From Zygnema cylindricum (taxonomy: Eukaryota; Streptophyta; Zygnematophyceae; Zygnematales; Zygnemataceae), in the NCBI GenBank assembly GCA_037447655.1, contig JBBHKE010000333.1, forward strand, positions 62,001 to 126,000: 64,000 bases of DNA, written 5' to 3'. A model generated the notes under the pieces. It did not search any database. It was given only the letters and a program-made list of their open reading frames with translations, and was not told where the DNA came from. A program made the translations under genes and the position numbers. Below, piece after piece: positions 54,113 to 64,000 of this stretch. Position 1 is the stretch's first letter; every line of letters begins with the position of its first letter.

Positions 54113-55860
54113 ATGATGGATGCCATCTCATCTCTAACCCATCTTACCTTATTCGCACAGTCCATTGCCTCTAAGTATGACTAAGGCTCATCAAGGTGAG
54201 ACAGCTTAGTTACCTTGTGAGCGGCTTGTCTTTCTTGCAGCCATTTGCTGATCCTTCGTCCTCTTTCAAAGTCCGAAGCTGGGATGGAGGGAAGTCTCGA
54301 GCTCATCCTCACTGTCTCATCGTCTCCCCTATCCATGGAAGCCAGTTCCATCTCCTCCTCTTTTGTCTCCTCGAAGTGTTTAGGGATATGGGCAGATTCC
54401 GGTTAATCTTCTTCATCCTGGATCTCCCTTGAATCCGCAATCATTTTTTCACTCATGTCTCTTTTGGGAAGATCCGAGTCTTCCTCACCCTCGGACTCAA
54501 AGCTGATTTTTATCTTCTTAGTGTATTTGAAATCGTCAAATGACTTCCATTCATCCATGACAAATAGATGCTTTACCAGAATGATATCTTGTTTACCTAA
54601 GTCATAGACTTTATATCCCTTGACATCCTCATCATATCCCACAAAATATCTTGATTTCCATTTAGCATCTAATATCCAGTTCTTCCTATTTGTATCAAGA
54701 CTGTAAACTTGACTACCGAATACTTTCAGGTGAGAAATATTTGGTTTCCTTCCAGCCTATCTCTCATAATATGCCACTCTCTTCACAGCTGAGGTAAGAA
54801 CTCTGTTCTTGATGTAGTTTGCACAGTTCATGGCCTAAGCCATAATCCTTTTACCTATCCTTTTGTCGGCTAACATACTACATACACTATCTCCTAGAGT
54901 CCAATTCAACCTCTCAGCTACCCCATTTTATTCTGGATTATAAGGTACATTTTTTTGATGCTAAACTCCCTCCTCCCTCACATATTCCTTAAACCGGTAA
55001 GAGGTATATTCTCCCCCATTGTCACTTCTTGTTCTCTTAATAGGGGTTCCGTGCAACTTCTCACTCTAGGCTTTATATTCTTTGAAGTAAGTTGGTGCTT
55101 TAGACTTTGTTTTTAGGAAGTAAACTATAAATTATTTGGTCCATTCATCAGTAATTGTCATGATGAACCTCTTACCTCCTACCGAAGGTACTTTTGCTGG
55201 TCCCCAGATATCTGTGTGGACCAGATTTAGTACTTTTTCACCTTTGTATGTGGCAGTAAATGGAAATACCAGTCTGTGAGCCTTACCTTGGGCACAGCCA
55301 CTACAATCATCCACCATTTCATTATCCCCAAGTTGAATGCCTTCTACTACACCAAACTTCTTTACTTCCCTTAGCCTATCAAAGTGCACATACCCCAACC
55401 ACTTATGCTAAATAATCAAGTTTGGGACACCAACATAGTAAGCATATTTCTTTTCATTACTCAGGTTAAGCCTAATTATTCCTTTGCTACCTTTATTTGC
55501 AGTGAAGTAGACATCATCCCTATACTTAGTTGTAAAGACTCCCTTTCTAGTGAAGGTATCAAACTCCTTATCATCTAATAAAGAAGTAGAGACAAGATTC
55601 TTGTTCTGCTGAGGGTTATAAAGTACATTTGAGAAAGGGAGTATGGAAGTCTTACCCTTTACTAAGACTTTCATATCTACTGATCTAGCTAGATCTGTAG
55701 TAACTACCCTCCCATCTCCGTACTCTACCTCTACAATGGGGATCTTTTTTAGCTTGGTAAAGAGTTTCATGTCACGACACATATGCATGGATGCACCTGA
55801 ATCGATGATCCATCTTTCTTGTGGAGGTTCTCGAATGGCTCTGAGAGCACACTTCTTTTT
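54113..55860 (-). pseudogene. pol: B5 protease, integrase and RT start
   Basis: Minus strand: protease WIIDSGASMHMCRD is intact (about 55800). An open stretch 55788-55408 runs to the integrase HHCC region, with a stop near 55406 (cta, W to stop). CSGCAQGKAH and HTDIWGPAKVP lie in 55398-55132, and a decayed core holds SDNGGEYTS near 55020 and NGVAERLN near 54915. The C-terminus is 54642-54403 (GYDEDVKGYKVYDL) and the linker runs to 54113, where A4 sits. Multiple stops. Confidence 0.85.
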
Positions 55861-55943
55861 TTGAGGAATCTCCTTCTACTCCAAATTCTCGGCAAGAGAA
55901 GCTCTCCATCCTCCTCCTCAGAGGACTTATCCTCCTCAGTCTG

Positions 55944-56960
55944 TTATTTCACTTGTGTGACCACAAGTTCCTTCTTCTTTCCCCCAGAAGAACCTCCTCC
56001 ACGGGTTTCTTGAAGCCTCGACTTTGACAGCTTGGTGAAATCGACTATGAAGTGTCCCGGCTTTTTGCGGAAATGACAAAGGCCCTTTGGAGGCCTCGGT
56101 CCTCCAATCTGATCTTTCTCTCCCTTGAAGTTGATGTATGGCTTCCTCGAATCCTTCCCCCACCGGTACGTTCCTACAGCTAGAGCTTGAACGCTCTTTC
56201 CTCCTCTCCGAATCTCGATAGTGTTTTCTTGCACAAGTATCATCCGGACGACTGTGTTCCACTTCCACAAACTGTCATCCATTTCTTGCACCCGGTACAC
56301 TATGTTATCAAACTCATTGAGCAGCTTCATGATGAGGGTGTTGACTTTCATCCTCATTATACCGGCGAACTCAACACTCTCCATCTTCATATACAAACAA
56401 GAGAGGTCATTACAACATTCTAACATTTTTCCCCCTTTGTAAGTATATTCCCCTAACCGTTGCTCGGCCAACTAGAGCTCTTGAATGGTAACTGCTCTAT
56501 AGATCTCCACTAAGGTCTTCCAAAAATCCTCGGCCTTAAATATGTGGAGATTGGAGGTTGCCAAAGCTTGAGTAAGATGCCTCAGAATAAAGTGCCTAGC
56601 AGCCATATTTGTGTATTCCCACATTTGAATATCGTTTTTTTCTGTCTTTAAGGCCGTTGCTTCGGGTGTCGCGGCAATAGGAGTATGAGGTGTCTCTTTC
56701 CCTTTCCCCTTTACGTACACACTAATGTCCTCGCTGTCTGCCTCCTCCGTTGGAGCAGATACTGCTACAAAAAACCTCACTCCATTAAACCGTGGTAGCA
56801 TTCCTTGAGATTGACGTTTCACTTGTCCACAGACGATACCCCAATATCTTTTTTCACACAAATCCCCTACCTTCATGAATTCCAAATTAATAAACCGAGA
56901 TCCATTAAAGATGGGCACCCAAGAGGGTGGGCCCATTACCTGCAATTCTGTGTCCCCCAT
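55944..56960 (-). pseudogene. gag: B5 gag
   Basis: ATG at 56960-56958 in the LTR end (MGDTELQVMGPPSWVPIFNG). One stop at 56469-56471, otherwise a single frame of 162 plus 175 codons: LRHLTQALATSNLH, LAEQRLGEYTYKGGKM, LIMKLLNEFDNIVYRVQ. The knuckle is damaged (CHFRKKPGHFIVDF, two cysteines lost). PBS 56926-56940 has one mismatch. Confidence 0.87.
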
Positions 56961-57948
56961 TAGACTATAGAATTCAAGAAACCTCTTGATAGTTTTTGAC
57001 TATTCCTTCTTTAGCTAGAATCATAGATACCTAAGTAGGCAAACAAGCAATATGAATACACCCCTGTGCAGTCTAGACTTTTTTGAGTCTGCAGCAAAAG
57101 AAATCACTCAAAAAGCCCAACCAGGCAATTAGTTATCAAGTGGCAAAGATGACAAAATATATCCAAGCTCATTCGGAGAGAGGCGGCTACCTCCTAAATC
57201 TCCTAAGTCCTAAACCCCTCTCACAACCCCTATCTGATGATGTACGAATCAATCAGAGAATTGTAAAGTACAGAAAGGTACCCGGGCCGGTATACTTTCG
57301 GTAGGATCTGTGTACGACTTGGCCATTGAGTGGACGCCTGTCTCTTCCGGATTAACCCTCATTCTCTCCGGGATTCTCGCTTCCCAATGTTTTCTTGCCA
57401 CGTTCCGCCAGGTCATGTCATGCCCAAAAACCGCCAAAGCGACCATTTCGGGATCTCGGTGATGATGCGCGCCGTCCGATTCAAAATGGCTTTGAATGTT
57501 AGCCGTTGAAAATCGATGTCCGGTAAATCCGTTTCGTGCAGTTTCACGTTCGCACTATAATCCGATTTGTTTCTATATTACTTATCCGTAATTCCGTAAA
57601 TCGGATGAGTGAACTCTGACATATTTAAACACTTATCATACCCCATGTAATCTAACGGACTTCAACAACAGACCGGCTAAGGCTAACAGCTACGCCTCGC
57701 TTTGGCGGTCGGAGGTTTGAGTCTTGCTTGACTCAACCTTTTTGTTATAAGTGACTTATGTCACTTCTTCTGACCTGCCTAAGGAGCCAAGGCAGCCATG
57801 GCTCCACCACCCTCTCTTTCCTTCAGTGACTACAACAAGTATGGGGGATAGAGGGGAGAGGTAGAGGCAGACTGCCTACGCTTTTCTTTTCTATTTTCAC
57901 CAAGCTATTGAGACCTACAAAATACTTTATAACTCTAATAATTCAACA
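56941..57948 (-). repeat. B5 5' LTR
   Basis: 1008 bp, + strand tgcaattctg...attcaaca. B box ggtttgagtct at 57714-57724, T5 57739-57743. Confidence 0.9.
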
Positions 57949-58711
57949 TGTACCACTCTTATGGACTTGAAAAAAGTAAGTGGTGGAAGTGTAGAAGGAG
58001 AAGTGATAAATTTTGATGATCAAACTAGCCTAGAAGAGAGAGAGTTTAATAAGTCTATTCCTTGCAGGCAGGTTGTAAGAAGTCTAATATACTCTTTAGT
58101 CCTTCCTATGGAGTTGAGGCAGCCATGGCTCCATTGCTCTCTCTCTCTCTCTCCTTCAGTGACTACAACAAGTATGGGGCGAGAGAGAGAGAGAAGAGAT
58201 AGAGGCAGGCTGCCTACATTTTCTTTTCTAATAAATTTAGACCTAGAAAATATATTAAAAACTACTTATTTCAACACACACTAACATCACTACTTGGAGT
58301 GATGCCAGTTATGGGGACGCACCTATGAGAAGATGCACTTCTGGGAATGTGTTGTATGTGGGGGAAGGTGCTTGCTGTTGGAGCAGGAAGCAACAAAAGG
58401 TGGTTGCTCAGTCTACAATAGAGGCTGAGTACATGGCCTCTTGTTCTGCTGTAAAAGAGTTGATGTGGGTTAAGTCCTTGTTGCAAGCTATAGGGTATAT
58501 GAAGGAGGGAGTGCATAAAGTGTTTTTTGATAATCAAGCTGCCATTGCAATTGCAGCTAATCCAAATCATCATTTCAAAGTTACGCATATGGACATAAGA
58601 TTGAGTTTTGTGAGAGAAAAAGTTGAGAATAATATTGTGAATCTTGTATATAGATCTGATGAGCAAATGGTGGTTGATATGATGACAAAACTACTACTTT
58701 CTCCCAAGTGA
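57949..58711 (+). pseudogene. pol: B6 RT end and RNase H
   Basis: 57949-58091 encodes CTT-MDLKKVSGGS-EGE and RQVV-SLIY, the stretch between RT and RNase H. The next expected block, FMN-TRPD through the start of RNase H, is missing and replaced by an LTR end fragment. 58277-58711 resumes at TNITTWSDASYGDAPMRRCTSG and is open to the end (EAEYMASCSAVKELMWVKSLL, FDNQAAIAIAANPNHHFK, MTKLLLSPK). RNase H catalytic acids are retained, but there is no RT. Confidence 0.83.
58092..58276 (-). repeat. 185 bp family-B LTR end fragment
   Basis: Reverse complement of the first part of a family-B LTR (tctttagtcc...ttcaaca), including the conserved hairpin and a CT microsatellite at about 58137-58161. It sits exactly where about 240 bp of pol are missing. 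Confidence 0.8.
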
Positions 58712-58775
58712 AAAAATTGCAAAGAAAAGTGTGGACTAAAATTGAAGTTAAAGGTAGACTAAAAAATAAGGGGAA

Positions 58776-59761
58776 GGTTGAAATTACTATATTTATAGGG
58801 TATTTTTAAGGTCTAATTAGATCAGTAAAATGGAAAGGAAAAGGGGAGACAGCCTACCTCCACCTCCTCTTTCTAGCCACCATACTTGTTATAGTCACTG
58901 AAGGATAGAGAGGGTATTTGAGCCATGGTTTCCTTGGCTCCATAGGCAAGACTAAAGAGTGACATAAGTCACTCTCAACAAAAGGTTGAATCCGGCAGGA
59001 CTCGGACCTCTGACCCGCAGAGCAAGGCGTAGCCGTTATCTTTAACTTGCATGTCGTAGAAGTTCGTTAAGTTATATAGGGTTTGATAAATACTTAAACT
59101 GTGTGAGGATCTTGAAACCAATTAACTGAATTATAAATGAAGGAACATAGAACTAGTTAATATACCGTGCGAACATGATCCCGTACAAAATAAATGAATC
59201 GGACATTTATTTCGACGACAAACATTTAATGTCGGATTTAATCCAACGGCATATGTTGGTGCCGAGATCTCGGAATGGTCACTTTGGCGTTTTCAGACGT
59301 GGCATGACCTGGCGGTACGTGGAGGGAAAACATTTGGTCGCGAGGATTCCGAGGAACATACAAACAAGTGGAATATTTACACGTGTCCACTAAGTGGCCT
59401 TGTCATACAAAGGCCATACAGAAAGGACATCGGCCGTAGTACTTTCTCTACGATACAGTTATTTGATTGGTTCGTACTTCAGTAGATAGGGATTGTGAGA
59501 GGGGTTAGGACTTAGCATATTTTTGGTAGCCACCTCTCTCTTTAAGAGTTTGTATAAATTGGCAATTTTGCCACCTCATAACTTATCAGCTTGTTGGACG
59601 TTTTCAGTGATTCTTTGTGCTACAGACTCAAAGGAGTCCACATTGCACAAGGGTGCAATCACATTGTCAATTTGTTTGTTTGGGAAGCTGAAAGTGGGTT
59701 AGTTAAAAACAACCTAGAGGCTACCTGAATTCTGTAGTCCAATGGAAGACACAAAATTGCA
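58776..59761 (+). repeat. B6 3' LTR
   Basis: 986 bp. The terminal T of TG is changed (ggttgaaatt) and the end is aaaattgca. Antisense B box GGTCCGAGTCC at 59008-58998, T4 58983-58980. TATA-like tgtataaattgg at about 59551-59562 with the inverted repeat tggcaattttgcca at 59560-59573. Confidence 0.9.
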
Positions 59762-59787
59762 TAGTGTGGGGAGTAGAGTAGGGAGAA

Positions 59788-60826
59788 TGAAACTCTGAGA
59801 CCTCCATAAGTCCTCAGAGTGGACAACTTCCAAGAAGCTTCTAGGATAACCTTGACCCCTTTGTGTTTTGGTAGACAAAAAATATGACCAACTTCACCCC
59901 TATGAAGGCAAGACTCCCCTGAGTCGATAGCAAAAAGAATCTCTGAATTTGCTCCCCTGAGCAGTAAGTTATGGAGGGTCAAAGTTGACATTTTGTATAG
60001 AAGCTCTTTGGTAAAGAGGGTCCTATCTCCTAATTTTTCTAAGTCCTATCTCTCTCACAAACTCTATCTACTGAAGTACGGAACCAATCACAATACTCCT
60101 CCGTACATAAAAGTACAGCTGCCAGTGTACTTTCTGTACGGACATTGTACGACATGCATAAATGTCGACACGTGGTATCTCCGGATTCGCTCTCTTAATC
60201 CTCGGAGATGCCGCGATCCAATGTCATTCCGCCACGTGTCATCCGATGTGGCGATGATCAAAAACCGCCAAAATTCTCTTCCGCGATCTCGGCGTTTAAT
60301 TTCGGCCGTCCGATTAAATTTACATTTAATCGTAGCCGTAATAAATACATGCGCGGTATTCGTTTCGGTAAATAAATAAATGCGCGGTATTCGTTTCTTA
60401 TACGTACCGTAATCCGTACTATTACTAGATCTATGTCTCCCGTAAAACTATTCCAGTTAAATGAACTATCCTACGTATTAAAGTTTAATTAATTATCAAT
60501 CCCTACAATACGTAACACTATCTCTAGACTTAACGGTTAGAACTACCGGCTGCCGGCTGATTACCGGCCGGCAGGTTCCAGGATCAAATCCTGGAGGCGG
60601 CACATATATTTTAGTAAATATATTCTAAATTATAAATAAACTAATATTTATATCCCGTAAACCTCTGGATAGCCTAGGTAGCCATGGCTCTAGCTTCCTC
60701 TCCAATTTCTCAGTGACTGCGACAAGTTTGAGAGTTGGAGAGAGAAGTTAGAGGTAGACTGCCTCGGCTTCTTTTTTATTTCTATGCAGACCTAGAAAAT
60801 ACTTAAAAATACCATTAATTTCTACA
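59788..60826 (-). repeat. Solo family-A LTR S2 (TSD gagaa)
   Basis: 1039 bp, + strand tgaaactctg...tttctaca, with perfect duplication gagaa (59783-59787 and 60827-60831) and no internal sequence. Left by LTR-LTR recombination. It carries the cleanest T-arm of the window (60525-60612). Confidence 0.93.
60525..60612 (+). promoter_or_regulatory. Antisense tRNA-like module of S2
   Basis: A-box-like TAGACTTAACGG with GTTAGAAC after it (60525 on), T-arm CCAGG-ATCAAAT-CCTGG with all five pairs and B box GGATCAAATCC (60581-60591), then TTTT at 60609-60612. Reads opposite to the LTR sense strand. Confidence 0.6.
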
Positions 60827-60846
60827 GAGAAGAGAAGGGAGTAAAG

Positions 60847-61089
60847 TGTCGAGCGTGCTAGAAAATATAAGGTGAGGCCCACAGCCCACCTTAGTTGGTG
60901 TGGGAGTCTTGCAAATGCCCCCCCGATGCGCGTGCTTCCCATGATAGTGACCATGCCCATTTGTGCCACCGGATCCTCCAGGGAAATACATGCAAAACAA
61001 AAGAGGCAATGGAGCCCACATAGGGAATGAAATTGTGGGGAGGTGGAAAAGATACCCTAAACCCCCCTCTAGGGCTGATATCCCAATTT
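60847..61089. repeat. Direct repeat copy R1
   Basis: About 240 bp matching 62272-62501 with scattered substitutions and one 18 bp length difference near 60892. Starts tgtcgagcgtgct and ends gatatcccaattt. Family unknown. Confidence 0.85.
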
Positions 61090-62271
61090 GCTGCTCCGCT
61101 GGAAGTCTAACAAATACTCCCTTAAAACCCACAGTTCTGGTCTAAAAGATTTTGGTGGTTAACCCCGGCTGAAACGCAACCGAAGCACCAAAATAACTAC
61201 CAAAGAGAGAACAAAGAATCTCCCACGCAGAATAACGGAAAAATAAAAGAATAATAAGTTGTTTCAGAATTAACAACATCTCCTTGCCTTAGAAAACTAG
61301 AGATAATGATAGGATTCAGAATAATAGCAAGCGAGCTCAACCTACCCCCAAAAGAAACGCTGACAACAAGAGGAGACGAAATCTCTATCGAAGACACTGA
61401 AATAGGTAATGTCCTCCTTAAATTCTCGGTTTCCGCAACCCGGAACCGGCAAGACCACTCTCGGTATCAAACAGCCACAAGTCCCAAATCGCCCAAAAAG
61501 GAAAGATAGTGCCAACTACCCAACCGAACTACGATTTCCACAAAGGACAAAGGTAAACCAAAATGGCAATAGTATCACAATCACATAACAAACAAAGGTT
61601 CTCCAAAAGAAGATTTATTGGAATTTCTAAGGTTTTTACCAAGAGACAGTACTGAAAAGCAACCTGTCTCCTTCAGCCCCAAGTGCCTTATTCATCACAG
61701 TTTGTCTTACTGCAGGGGCCAAAGTCAAAGCAATGCCAAAAGCCAATCAGCGGCCAGCAATTGTTATCGTACTATCATAAGACAAAACAGTATGTAGTAC
61801 ACTTAGGGCAAAAAGTTAGGTGACCGGCTCCGACTGGATTTGCAGCAAAAGGTCCTCCTATGGTACACTAATTGGCAACAAAGTCTTGAATTGAAGTGAA
61901 ATTGCCAAACTTTGACCCAAAGTAATAAATGCTCTACCCGTCTGTTGGGCCTGAACTAACATCCTACTGATGGCTAACAGCAAGATCTACAAGAAAATCC
62001 TAAAGGTTACGTGTCTTTCCACAATTTACCCCTCGGCTAGTGCTACATAGAACAGATGCCATGCCATGGAGCCGCCACCGTCGCAACGGACTAACTCGGC
62101 CGTTCGACCTCCGTTTGAAGTGAACTAAATTGCGTTGTGCTCCTAGGTGAGAATAAAAAGATTTGATACAGTTGGTTGTCCTCCCCTACGCTGGGGTCCG
62201 CACAGAATGGATTAAGGCCCCGGAAATTGAGGTTGTAGAAATGTGCAGAGAATGCACACGAGCTTGACAGC
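61090..62271. other. Unassigned stretch between R1 and R2
   Basis: No ORF, repeat or motif that I recognise. Short ORFs on both strands look like chance. Confidence 0.5.
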
Positions 62272-62501
62272 TGTCGAGCGTGCTTGGGAAATATATGGTG
62301 AGGCCCAAAACCCACCTTTCCTGCAAATGCCCCCCTGATGCCCGTGCTTCCTATGATAGTGACCATCCCCATTTGTGCCACTAGATCCCCTGGGGAAATG
62401 CATGCAAAACAAAAGAGGCAATGGAGCCCGCATAGGGAATGAAAGCGTGGGGAGGTGGAAAAGATACCCTAAACCCCCCTCTAGGGTTGATATCCCAATT
62501 T
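62272..62501. repeat. Direct repeat copy R2
   Basis: Partner of R1, same orientation, about 1.4 kb further on. The pair could be the ends of an old element of unknown type or a local duplication. Confidence 0.85.
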
Positions 62502-63099
62502 CCCCCCCTCTTTGTCCACCTTGAGTAAGATATGTTTTCACTAGCCCAATTCACAGTTCCCACAGAACCAAGGACCTTGAGGTTGGGTGTGTGGTTCCCA
62601 AGAGGAAGGGATAAATGCTGCATGCTAACATTGGCACCATCTGTCACAGACCAAGATAGGGCCCGGTGAGGATGACGGCGTGCAATCCGAGGAGCAAGAA
62701 GGAGGGTCAGCAAAGTAAGTTAGATGGAAAGTGGGTTCGTCTTCCAAACCTCAAAGGTGACAAGGGGCCACATTGATCTGATTCTCCTTGATTCTCCGGC
62801 CATCATTTCCTTCCAAGGTAAGGACCCCTTTATTGGAAACCTCCACCACTTTTAAAATCACTCGCCAGACAGAAATATCCAACATGTCCTTTTTTCTGCA
62901 TCCAAATACACAAAGTATTCTCGGCATGAATCGACGTTGTCGAGGTACATAGTTCCCGCTCTTGCGTTGAGAATACCATAACTGATCTCGGTGCTGCGTT
63001 GCCTATAAATTCCCTATGGCGAGGGGCATCTCTCGGTGGAACACTTTGGCTCTATCAGCGTTCAGTTTCTTGATTGTTCCATTATTATCCATTTCCAGG
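62502..63099. other. Unassigned stretch before the gypsy remnant
   Basis: No recognisable family. It may be the decayed downstream part of the gypsy element on the minus strand. Confidence 0.4.
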
Positions 63100-63934
63100 A
63101 GGAGCACTGCTTGGGCTGAAGCAGCGGCGATGGATGGGATGTCGTCCAAATAAAATGAAGTAAAGGCTATAGAAATGGAGAGAGGCTTGTCGGCTGAACC
63201 TTTATCCCATGGCGATCCACGGCACCTGCCTGTCCCACTCCCCCAAATCTTCTTCAACTGCATATTTCCGTAGTTACCGCTTCACTGTTTGTACGCACCT
63301 TTCGGCCAAATCGTCGGCTTGGGGGTGGTCGCAACCGGTAAGTCGATGGTCAATGGGACATTTCTCAAAAAAGGTTAAGAATTATCCGGCAAATTCAGAT
63401 CCTTGATCTTTCACAACCTTTGCAGGCGCTCTAAATAGTGACAACACTTTGTGAAAGAAGACATATGCAATAGCTTTGGACTCCTTCCGTGCAAAACTGC
63501 CAACTCTATCTATTTAGATAAATGTTCGATCATGACCAACACAAAGCAATTCCCCCATCTGCTGGTCGGAAGAGGCCCCAAAAGATCCAAAGACCATCTA
63601 TAAAACATTCCCCCGATGGGAAGAGAATGAAGCTCGGTCTCTCCATTTTTGTCAAAAGCCGCTTTAACCCGATCGCAGGGAGAGCAGGTTTGCACAATTC
63701 GATTGACTTTGGTCCGCAACCCGTGCCACCAATAAGATCCTGTGACTATAAAAGTGGTCCTTTTCTACCCAAAGTGCTGCATTGCTGATGGAGACAGGTG
63801 ATCACAGTTTCCCGATTTGCAGAAGGAGGAACCACTTTCCTCGTTTTGTCAGTCTTTTTCCGGAGGAGAATACCTCGGTCCCAGTCATACGCTGCCATCA
63901 AGGTTTCCACACGGGGCAATTGAACTCCAGCCAA
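63100..63934 (-). pseudogene. pol: Ty3/gypsy integrase remnant
   Basis: Minus strand: an H2C2 zinc-binding region (CLHQQCSTLGR, then after a frameshift TGSYWWHGLRTKV and TCSPCDRVK, about 63800-63665). Next is the rve core with SLDLLGPLP (first Asp, about 63600), KDQGSEFAG (second Asp, about 63400) and DDLAERCVQTVKR (Glu, about 63310), then EWDRQVPWIAMG-RFSRQASL (about 63230-63180). At least four in-frame stops interrupt it (after EHLSK, after SEFAG, after QTVKR, after WIAMG). All three catalytic acids are still readable. RT and RNase H would lie to the right of the window. Confidence 0.87.
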
Positions 63935-64000
63935 GTGGGAAAGAGGAGATCCCTACTGGATGGATTGTAAAGAATCGGGATCATTCTAGATATCTTTCCG

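Larger units (their letters stand above)
57949..59761 (+). mobile_element. Copia remnant B6: end of pol and 3' LTR
   Basis: Plus-strand family-B pol piece 57949-58091, a reversed LTR end fragment 58092-58276, RNase H 58277-58711 and 3' LTR 58776-59761. The left part of the element is gone; B5 abuts it. Confidence 0.82.

Noticed and set aside
60525-60612. A genuine tRNA gene
   Set aside because: The B box, T-arm and T run fit, but no acceptor stem pairs the 5' side with the 3' side, no clear anticodon arm is seen, and the unit lies inside an LTR in many copies. I call it tRNA-like only.
60748-62713. Host genes at 60.7-62.7 kb
   Set aside because: The short minus-strand ORFs repeat in R1 and R2, have no recognisable domain and overlap a repeat, so they look like chance frames.

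Overview
This window is repeat-dense nuclear DNA from a land plant. Almost all of it is a nested pile of Ty1/copia LTR retrotransposons, most of them broken by stops and frameshifts. I found no convincing host gene, rRNA, true tRNA gene or CRISPR array. A plant host is suggested by the copia gag/pol type (UBN2-like gag, CCHC knuckle, PR-IN-RT-RNase H order) and by a primer-binding site that matches the anticodon arm of plant initiator tRNA-Met. The species cannot be fixed from sequence alone. The gypsy integrase at the right edge would fit a bryophyte, lycophyte or fern as well as a seed plant.

I use local family names. A: LTR about 1045 bp, TGTAGAAA..GAGTT(T/G)CA. B: LTR about 1000 bp, TGTTGAAATTA..GAATTGCA. 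C: LTR about 1180 bp. D: LTR 999 bp. E: the first element. Layout: 1-802, low-complexity and unassigned DNA. 803-10680, element E1 (+), with complete element D1 (-) inside its 3' LTR (TSD tatga). 10683-11250, reversed B LTR piece. 11251-15216, B1 (+), truncated in RT. 15217-15414 and 28289-30415, B2 (-), split by A2 (+, 15415-28288), which is itself split by A3 (-, 17528-23966, TSD aaaaa). 30416-32083, two partial B LTRs. 32084-33664 and 40857-47325, B4 (-), split by B3 (+, 33665-40856, carrying solo C LTR S1) and by C1 (+, 41884-46310, TSD ggtgg). 47326-47665 and 54108-57948, B5 (-), split by A4 (-, 47666-54107, TSD cttcc). 57949-59761, B6 (+) remnant. 59788-60826, solo A LTR S2 (TSD gagaa). 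60827-64000, older repeats and a decayed Ty3/gypsy integrase (-).

The most interesting signal is in the LTRs. Every family carries, in U3 and antisense to the element, a tRNA-like module: an RNA polymerase III B-box match inside a T-arm-like hairpin, often an A-box-like block, then a T4-T5 run. Nearer the LTR start is a sense-strand hairpin whose stem changes between families but stays paired, around a nearly invariant loop. The gag start codon lies 20 nt inside the LTR end, and the primer-binding site is read in frame as gag codons. It pairs with the middle of tRNA-iMet, which implies half-tRNA priming as known for Drosophila copia. C1 looks like a non-autonomous derivative that keeps gag plus a second long ORF stitched from short pol pieces.
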